64,000 nucleotides of DNA, from contig CACZYC010000004.1 in the NCBI GenBank assembly GCA_902785365.1, positions 1 through 64,000 on the forward strand, read 5' to 3'. The stretch comes from an uncultured Ruminococcus sp. (GTDB taxonomy: Bacteria; Bacillota; Clostridia; Oscillospirales; Acutalibacteraceae). A program made the position numbers and the translations under genes. This document shows, piece by piece, positions 8,718-17,000 of the stretch. The notes beneath the pieces are model-generated. The model had not been told where the DNA came from, did not search any database, and saw only the letters and a list, made by a program, of their open reading frames with translations. Positions within the stretch are counted from its first letter, which is position 1; every line of letters starts with the position of its first letter.

Positions 8718-8922
8718 AGTTTATGAAATTTATATAAAATATAGCAGAAAACACGCAATTTTCTTGCGTTTTGATATAACATAAGGGCATAGCCCTACGA
8801 TTATTGCAGTTTTACATTCATAATAAATGTATATTTATTAGCTATATTCGTATATTTATACATAATATTGAATAATATTTGATAGTATGCTAAAATAAAC
8901 TGTAACGAAAGGATATGATTCT

Positions 8923-9429
8923 ATGTCAGATTTTAAAAAGATAAACCCAAGCGAGATTACGGATAACCCCTTTGACCTTATCGGCAAAGACTGGGCGCTT
9001 GTTGCCGCCAAAAACGGCGATTACTGCAATATGATGACCGCCTCATGGGGCGGCGTGGGCATTATGTGGAATAAGCCCGCGGCATTCACCTTTATCCGTC
9101 CGCAGAGATTCACCTTCGGACTTATGGAAAAGGAAGACTACTATTCGCTGAGCTTCTATGACGAGGAATACCGCGAAGCTTTGAAGTTCTGCGGAACGCA
9201 GAGCGGACGCGACTTTGACAAAGCCGCGGAATGTAACCTCACTCCCTGCTTTGACGAGAAAGCCCCCTACTTCAAGGAGGCAAAACTTGTGATGATCTGC
9301 CGCAAGATGTACGCTCAGGACCTGAACGAACAGAGCATTATAGACACAAAGATGCTCGGTCCGCAGTACAACGGGGACGACTATCATAAAATGTATATCA
9401 GCGAAATCATAAAGGTACTCAAAAAATGA
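8923..9429 (+). CDS. Flavin reductase-like (FMN-binding split barrel) protein
   Basis: 168 residues with the start of the family well preserved: N-P-F-D-L-I-G-K-D-W-A-L-V-A-A, then N-M-M-T-A-S-W-G-G-V-G and R-P-Q-R-F-T, which contact FMN in this fold. The family includes flavin reductases and proteins of unknown reaction that share the split-barrel fold. GAAAGGA precedes the ATG. Its stop overlaps the next start (ATGA), so it is co-transcribed with the beta-lactamase-fold lipoprotein. Substrate unknown. Confidence 0.85.
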   Translation: MSDFKKINPSEITDNPFDLIGKDWALVAAKNGDYCNMMTASWGGVGIMWNKPAAFTFIRPQRFTFGLMEKEDYYSLSFYDEEYREALKFCGTQSGRDFDKAAECNLTPCFDEKAPYFKEAKLVMICRKMYAQDLNEQSIIDTKMLGPQYNGDDYHKMYISEIIKVLKK

Positions 9430-10562
9430 ACAGACTGAAAAAAATCATCTGCGCCGCGCTGGCGACAGTTGTGGTTCTTGCTTGCTTTACCGCGTGTGGA
9501 GAGGAAAAGAAAGAGATTGATGTGGCTAACATCACGCTTTCCAAAGACCAGCTGAACGATGTAAACAAAAAGATAGGCACTACTCTCGGCGAGGCAAAGT
9601 ACTCGGGCGGCGTATTTGTAAAGCTGAACAAAAATGTCCTCTATGAAAAATATTTTGGAATCGAGGACCCCGAAACAAAAAAGGAAGTCGATGAAAACAC
9701 CCGTTATCAAGTCAGCTCTCTGACCAAAAACATTACGGGAACGGCTATACTTCAGCTCGCCGATGAGGGCAAGCTGAGCCTGGACGACAGCCTTGATCAG
9801 TATTTTGACGCCTCGGGCAAGCGCGCTTACCTCAAGGATATAACAATAAAAGACCTTGTTGATTTGGAAGTAAGCTTCGGCGCGTACAATATTAATTTGC
9901 TTAAAGACGACGCAAAAAGGGAAGAAATCAGAAAACTCATTATGAAGAACGGCGACCTGAAAGGCTACATCACCGACTTTATTCTTGATTTCGGAATTGA
10001 CAGCGGAAGCAATCAGGCACACTCGAACTACTACCTGCTGGGCGTTATTATAGAAAAGGTTACGGGCGAAAGCTACAAGGGCTATATTCAAAAGAACATT
10101 TACGACCGGGTCAATATGAAAAACAGCACGGTTGTAAACAAAAACCAGCCGATGCACGGATATAATGTTGATACGAAGAAGTGGCGTAACGAAAAGCTCA
10201 ATATGTACTACAACAACTATGAGTTTATGTTCTCATCATTCTGCGCGGTTTCTACCGTCAGGGATATGTACAAGTTCTATAACGCCATTATGCAGAACAA
10301 GCTGACAAAAACCAACCTTATCAAAAAGATTGATGATTTCGTCACAAATTTTGGCTTTGGTTTCCGTCACGACGGGCACAACCTGTACTCATACAGCGGC
10401 ACAAGCCTGCACACGTCCTACGCCTATCTCAACGACGAGACCAAGGAATTTGTCATCCTGTGCTCCAACCAAATCGGAAATATTCGCCTCAATGCCACAG
10501 GCAAGGCAGTATACAATGCCGTCAACTCAAAAATAAACGGAATACTTCTCGCTGAAGAATAA
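9426..10562 (+). CDS. Serine beta-lactamase-fold lipoprotein with altered second motif
   Basis: An exported protein of 378 residues: basic start, hydrophobic stretch and a lipobox ending at Cys24 (F-T-A-C). The penicillin-binding/beta-lactamase family fold (class C-like, Pfam Beta-lactamase) is indicated by the S98-L-T-K101 nucleophile motif followed by G-K-L-S-L-D-D, and by N-Y-Y-L-L-G-V-I-I-E-K-V-T-G near 201-214. The usual Tyr-x-Asn motif, expected just before N-Y-Y-L-L-G, reads Gln-Ala-His (197-199), and the third motif is Y-S-G-T rather than H-x-G. Catalysis may therefore be changed or lost. A terminator follows. Confidence 0.8.
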   Translation: MNRLKKIICAALATVVVLACFTACGEEKKEIDVANITLSKDQLNDVNKKIGTTLGEAKYSGGVFVKLNKNVLYEKYFGIEDPETKKEVDENTRYQVSSLTKNITGTAILQLADEGKLSLDDSLDQYFDASGKRAYLKDITIKDLVDLEVSFGAYNINLLKDDAKREEIRKLIMKNGDLKGYITDFILDFGIDSGSNQAHSNYYLLGVIIEKVTGESYKGYIQKNIYDRVNMKNSTVVNKNQPMHGYNVDTKKWRNEKLNMYYNNYEFMFSSFCAVSTVRDMYKFYNAIMQNKLTKTNLIKKIDDFVTNFGFGFRHDGHNLYSYSGTSLHTSYAYLNDETKEFVILCSNQIGNIRLNATGKAVYNAVNSKINGILLAEE

Positions 10563-10571
10563 CAAAATTTT

Positions 10572-10598
10572 AGCCGTCACAGAAAAACTGTGACGGCT
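10572..10598 (+). terminator. Hairpin after the lipoprotein gene
   Basis: AGCCGTCACAG and CTGTGACGGCT form a perfect 11-bp stem, followed by a weak T-tract. Confidence 0.6.
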
Positions 10599-10607
10599 TA
10601 ATACTTT

Positions 10608-10633
10608 GGGGCTGCCGCATACGCGACAGCCCC
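10608..10633 (-). terminator. Hairpin between convergent genes
   Basis: GGGGCTG and CAGCCCC flank a 12-base loop directly after the stop of the minus-strand lipoprotein gene. Confidence 0.45.
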
Positions 10634-10640
10634 GCATCTT

Positions 10641-11033
10641 TTATACTTTTTCTTTTGTCAGAGTTACATGCTCAGCGTAATTTTCATCAAACGCCTTGTA
10701 ATCTTTGGTGTTGAACTGAATGTTGTAGATATACAGATTTCCGTCATCATACATCCAGTCGCCCATAAACAGTCTTGTGTCTTTGTTATCCGTATCACGG
10801 GCTATAAGGCTTGCCGCTCCCTCAAACTCTACTTTGATGTTGTAGATTTTGTTGTCGAACTTGTAAGTGCCTGTACAGTCCTTATCGGGATAGATAGTAA
10901 AACTGTAGTCAGGAGCCGCCCACCTGATTTTTTTGTACTCATCGGGCTTTTTGTCATATGTGCCTGTGCATGCGGTAAGCAGCATACTCACACAGAGCAC
11001 GGCTATAACCGCTAAAGATAGTGTTTTTTTCAT
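10641..11033 (-). CDS. Small lipoprotein of unknown function
   Basis: 130 residues with a lipoprotein signal ending at L-L-T-A-C-T-G. The mature part of about 108 residues is rich in Asp, Lys, Tyr and aromatic residues and looks like one small beta-rich domain (several Y-x-I/F-x-V strands). No catalytic motif seen. It lies downstream of the giant secreted protein gene on the same strand, with a 35-bp gap, so it may be co-transcribed. I do not recognise the family. Confidence 0.7.
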   Translation of the reverse strand: MKKTLSLAVIAVLCVSMLLTACTGTYDKKPDEYKKIRWAAPDYSFTIYPDKDCTGTYKFDNKIYNIKVEFEGAASLIARDTDNKDTRLFMGDWMYDDGNLYIYNIQFNTKDYKAFDENYAEHVTLTKEKV

Positions 11034-11068
11034 AACAATTTCTCCTAACCTAAAGTTTTTCTCACAAA

Positions 11069-14000
11069 TTAGTCTGCAATATATCTCTCAACCTGAGCGT
11101 ACATACTGGATACAACTGTCTGATATTTATTGTTTGTATCCTTATATACGAAGAACGAGAATACCCTGAGCTTCTGTCCCTCGAGTGACGCGCTGTTGGT
11201 GTTCTCACCCGCGAAGGTGTACATATACGCTTTGAGCTCGTTGGAGTATCTGATGATACTCTCGTTGCCTGAATACGGCAGGTAGCGGAAGCCTATATTG
11301 TTGATAGTCTGCGCCTTGAACTCGGTGCCGTATTTTGCGGTATTTATGTTATTGTTGGGGTTAAGAACACCTGTAATAAAGTTACTTGTGTTCTCCGCAG
11401 AACCAAGAACCGTACCTGCGTTAGACTGGCGATACTTATAATAATATGTAGTTCCATCAACAATTTCGCTATAAACGCTGTTCGGATCTGTACTTGTTGT
11501 CTGTCCCAAAGTTGCATAGAGCACGCCCGCGCCTACAAACGTTCCGCTTGTGTTGCCCATAGCGTCGATGATATAGAAGTTGTGACGAACCTTAGGAGTA
11601 TCCTGGTCGTAATATGTCTCCTGGTGAGCGGGAGCTATGCTTGAGTATGCCGAAACATCTCCTGTCTTTACATAAATGGTGTAGACATCATAGTTATATG
11701 ATACGTTGTCTTCGGTTTCTGTCGAAGCGTTCTGATAAATACCGAATCTCGCCTTATAAGTAGCGCCTGTACCTATAACAATCTCGCTGTTGTTAGCGCC
11801 TTTAATGTACCAAACAGGATTGGAAACTGTTGTTGTATATGTATGACTTTGCTGATAGAAACCTTTTTGTACGTTTTTGTTGTCGCTTGGTTGCACATCC
11901 TCATTGCCGGGTATTATCTTATACTTGTGCGGGGTTTCCTTCATAGTAACTTCAAACTTGTACATATTAGTACCGTCGTTTGTTTCAGTTACACTCGAAA
12001 CAGCCTGATTTTCATCAAGTGTGTAATCAAAGTAATTGCTCTTGATTATAGGCTGTACGGACGCAGCTGCCTTAGCTGCATTAGCGGTAGTAATTGAATC
12101 AACTGTTGCGTTATTCACTCTAATATCACTGAGCTTAACTGTCTTGGTGTAGGAAGCGTCCTTGAGCGGCTTGTCGGAATCATATACATAGTTCTCGTCG
12201 TCGGTGTCGTAGTCCTGGAACTTGTATGTAATCTGAACACGCTTCTGGGTGCTTGTGAGCTTATAAACAGCCACATAGGTGACATCAGGATCAGGGGTAA
12301 TGTTCGAGTCATTCGTGCTGTAGATAGGAGCTTTAAGGATGTTGATATCCGCGCCGTCGGCTTCTGTCAGGCCTGTAGTGGTTGTTGTGCTTCCGTTAAT
12401 GCGCTCCCAATGGTCGAAGTAGTAGTATTTGGTATCGTTTCCGTCCTTGTGAGTTATATCGGTCTGAGCCTTGGCTCTGAGCGTGTAACTGAAGTTGTAG
12501 TTAGCGGTAGTATCCTTAGCCGCGTAGAACGAAGTGTACTCGTACGATATATAGGTGTACTCAATTACAACATTGTCTGTTCCCGAGGCCGGAGCAGATG
12601 TAAATGTAACCACACCGGAATCCTGATCAAATGTATAATCCGTACCCGCTGTCTTAACATCATTTCCTACAGTTACTTTTGTAACAACAGGCGCAATAGC
12701 GGGGAGAGTAAACTGAGTCTGGCTGCCTGTGCCGTCATACGACTCTGTCGCGGTGTAAGTCACCGGCTCATCGGTGATGATACCCGTGCCGCTTACTTCG
12801 GCGAACGAGTTGTTGAAATCGACGTCATCTTCGCCGTCTTCTCTCAATACCGCCTTAAAGGTCCTTGTGGATGAACCGTAGGCAATCTTGTTAAAGGTCT
12901 TCATATTCGTCGAGTCAGCCTTTAGCCACAGCGTGCCCGTGCGCGCTACGTCACGTTCAATAACAAAGCTGCTGTTGTCTCTATTCACAGAGTCGATAGA
13001 GATATGGTCTATCTTGATGCCGTTATATGACTGACCGCCGACTGTAACTGTGTCGTTGAGCAGGTCAAGTCCGTAAGAATCCTTAAGAGTAGATACCGAA
13101 ATAGTGTAGGAGTAAATCGACTCGGAACCTGTTACCATATCAAATTCATAGGGCAGGTCGGTATATTCATTATTGTTGTTTGTATCCTGATAGGTAAAGT
13201 GAATGGTCGGCGTGCCGACATTGCCGTTCATATCGGCGTAGATTTCAATGTCGTCATAAGCAACAAAGAGGTCGAGAACCGTCTGTGTGTTTCCTACTGT
13301 GTCTTTTGTCGCGCTAAAGGTCGCGCCTGCCGAGTCTCTCGAGTCGGTACCGAGCGTAGCCGAAAGCGATACTGTATAACGACCGGGTTTCAGCGGAACC
13401 CAATTGTGGTTGCTGTCAACAGTTGCTTCGGTAGGTACACCTCTGCCTACAGGTCCCGTAATCGTGTATGTCTGAGCTACGGTCTGGGATGATGTTGATG
13501 CGAGAGAACCGTTAAATGTAATACCCAGCCAACTCTGAATCTGAGAAACTGTATAGCCTGTCGCGCCTTCCTTGCACTGACCTACCATAAGGTCACTGTC
13601 TGCGCCTGTAGCAGAAATACTGAAGTCGGTGAAAGTGCTTGCTGAGGTTACTGACGGACTCGAGGTTACATCTGTATTCTTAACGTCAATATAGTAATCA
13701 CCGTATTCAGCGTTACGCATATCAACGTCGCCCGTCAGCTTGCTGTTGCTATCCAGTACATAGCTTGCCTGACTGCGTCTGTAAATTATGAATTCCTGAT
13801 GACCGCGATAGGTGAAGCTGTAGAGGTGCTTGTGATCGTTTGTCTCGCCCTCATAAGTCATATGATAGTTGCGCGCGGTATTGTTAATTGTTGTCAGCGA
13901 CGTATCCGTATAGAATATCGGCGACGGGTCGCGAGTAGCAGTCGAGTTGTTGAACAGATAAATGTTTACATAGCTCGAATTACTGTGCTCATATTTTGAC

Positions 14001-17000
14001 AATACATAGATTGTGGTTTCTTTGAACACCAAATTGCTGTACGCGGTTTCGAGCGCGGTTTTCTTTGCGGTGTAAGAATCGGAAGCGTTCCACTCGGGGA
14101 TTGAGTTCGGGAAAGTACCGAGCGCAGTGTTCGCGGTAGTCATTGCGGAATTGAAATCGCTCCAGCCTGATTCTATATCGTCTGAAGTTATTTCGTAACC
14201 AGCGTACTCGTCATACTTTGTCTTCAGGTTCATATACGCCTGCTGAGTAGCTGAGTAAATGACCTTTATTGTTACTGTTATATAATCACCACTCGCGGAT
14301 ATACCCGTTTCAGGAGTATTGGTCGGAGTAATTCTGAAAGTATATGTCGGATTCGCGCCCGCTGAATCGCCTATATACTTAGGGCTTGTAAACGTAAATT
14401 TCTTTGTTGAACTATTGTAAGACAGCGTAGCTGTTCCATAACCGTTAGTCAAATTACTTGAAGCGTAAGTAATAGTACCGTTTGTAGTTACTGACGGTGT
14501 AATTGTTACAGCCTGACCCGCATAGGCGTTATTAATTGTATAAGTACTTACAGATATATTCTCGGGGCTTGCTCCTGTAGTCGCGGCAATCGAATTGCTC
14601 ATAACAGGTGAAATCGCTCCGTAAGCAACGTAAATTCTGGCGTTATAAGCTTTCATTTGTGTTGCTGAATTATTAGCCAGTTGTACTCTGTCAGTATAAG
14701 AGCTCGTGCCTGTTTTTTCCTGAAGCTTAATGCTGCGGATATTATATCCCGCGGAACTGTTAACAGCTACTACAGGTGTGATTGTGTCCGCTACTGTTAC
14801 ATCAGTCTTTTCGGTGTATTGCGTAGAATCGCTATTAACCTTAAACTTGACAGTATTACTGCTGTTGGTAGAGTTAGACCCGACAGTTACACTATACTGA
14901 ATCGCCGTAAAGGTTGCGCTTACGGTTTCTTTATATGAACTGTTACCCTCACCCATAGCGCGATTAATTGTAAACTCAGAGGTGGCGTTCTCGTGACCTG
15001 AAATAATGCTTGTGCCGTTTACGGTAAGAGCTGTGAGCTGATAACCTGAAACAGGTGTAACTTTTATTGCGTAGTTTGTACCCTCAGAAACATTAATCGA
15101 AGAAGTGCCGTTGTTAATCTTAACGGTACCGCCGTTTGTATCGGTAGTTGTAGTGCTTCGGACAGTTCTTGAAATTGTACCGAGCTCTGCTGTGTGACGA
15201 GCGGGGATTGTAAACCACAGTTCATTTGTAACAGGGTCGAAGCAAATTTTAACAGGACCGTTTGAGTTTGAGGTTTCGTTAAAGTAGAAGCTCTTGTCAC
15301 CGCTGAGAGTCATGGTATAATGTGTGCCTTCGTTGGATTCGGTCAAAGCCTGATTCGCCGAAAGCTGCCAGTTCTTTGAATTCGACTGGTCATAAACACG
15401 GAAATACTGCTTGTCGCCGAGCGTAGCGGAAAGTTCGGCTATGCTTGAGTTTGTATCTACATAATAGTAGTGATTAGTCTCATTCCACTGGAATTTAATA
15501 TTTGTCGCAGTTGTGCTCCAAGATCCCGAGCTGCCGTTTACATATGTCGCCGTTCTGGGAGAGCCCGTATAGGTATCGTATACCCTGAAACGACCGACAA
15601 TGTACAGGTTCATACTGTCGTCGTAGTCAAATACTGCCTGAACAGACGAAGCCTGATTAGCTAAAATTGCCGTTGAAGCGTTTGTGCTGAATACAGTATT
15701 CGCTGTTGAATATGTAGTATTGTTATAAACAACAGAACCTGAGATGAGCTTCCATCCCGTGAACTTGTAGCCGTAAGAAGCCTGAGGTGTGGGGAGCGTG
15801 TAGGCTGTACCCTCGTCGGGAACCTGAACAGTCTGAGATGTTACACCGCCTACTGTGCCGTGCTCGGCAGCGTTGACAATTACAGAATATGTGCGTGGCG
15901 GGAAGTAGGGAGAAGCGCTCCAGGAACCGCCGCCTGTAGATGTAAGCGTATACAGGTTCTTTAATGTTTCGCCGCTTGCGCACGGTGTAAGGTCGCCTGT
16001 TTGATATACCTTGTTGCCCCAGGCGTTTGAAGCGTTATTAAGCGCTACAAATACTAATTTATAGTTAGCCGCTGTAACCGCCGCCGCGGGAATATCAGCA
16101 TAATATTTGCCGGCAACACCATCAACCTGCGTCATCGTTACCCATTCGTTGTTAGTGTCGTTGTTCCAGAAGAAGTACGCCGCAAAGTGGTTAACGTTGT
16201 TTGACCCGATAGTCCAGTATGACGCAACATCAAGATACACTCTTGTCCTGCGGAAATTGGCGGTAGCCGTGCCCGCCGCGGAAGCCGAAACGGTTGTAGA
16301 CGCGCTGTTCGCGTTTGTGAATGTAAGGTTTGAATCTGTCCAGCCCGTGAACTCATAACCTGTTTTAGCAGTAGCTGTAATGGTAGGCTTGGTATCTATA
16401 CCTGCCGATACGCTTGAGGGTGAAACCGTACCGAGCGCCTTACTGCCCTGAGTAGCGGACGCTACTGTTACGGTGTATTTGCTTTCGGTATAATTAAATT
16501 GAATAGTCGCTGCTGCCCTGATTGTAACATTAGATAAACTATATGTAGTTGCCGCGGTAACACTCTGAGCTCCGGAGCTTGAAGTATACGCTGTACCGTT
16601 AACATAAACCGTACCGCTTGTTACCTGCCAGCCTGTTACTTTATAACCGGAAATTTCACTGGCTGAAACAGTTGAGTTTGTATGATAATATGCTGTTTTT
16701 GTACTCTGCTGAGTAGCTGTTCCGCTGCCCTTCTTCTGATTAACTGTAAGGGTGTAGCTGTTATCGTCAAAGTTCGCGCGGATTGTAGCATTCGCGTGGA
16801 GGGTTACGTTCGAGAGATTGCCCGCGGTACTGATGGTTGTGCCGCTTGATTTAGCAACACCGCCTACATAAACGGTACCGCTGGTTACTGTCCAGCTTTT
16901 GATTGTGTATCCTGTCTGAGCGGTATAGCTTACAGTACTGCCTGTAACAGCCTTGACCGTCTGAGCGGTTGCCATACTTGTAGCCGCAGCTCCCGCGAGC

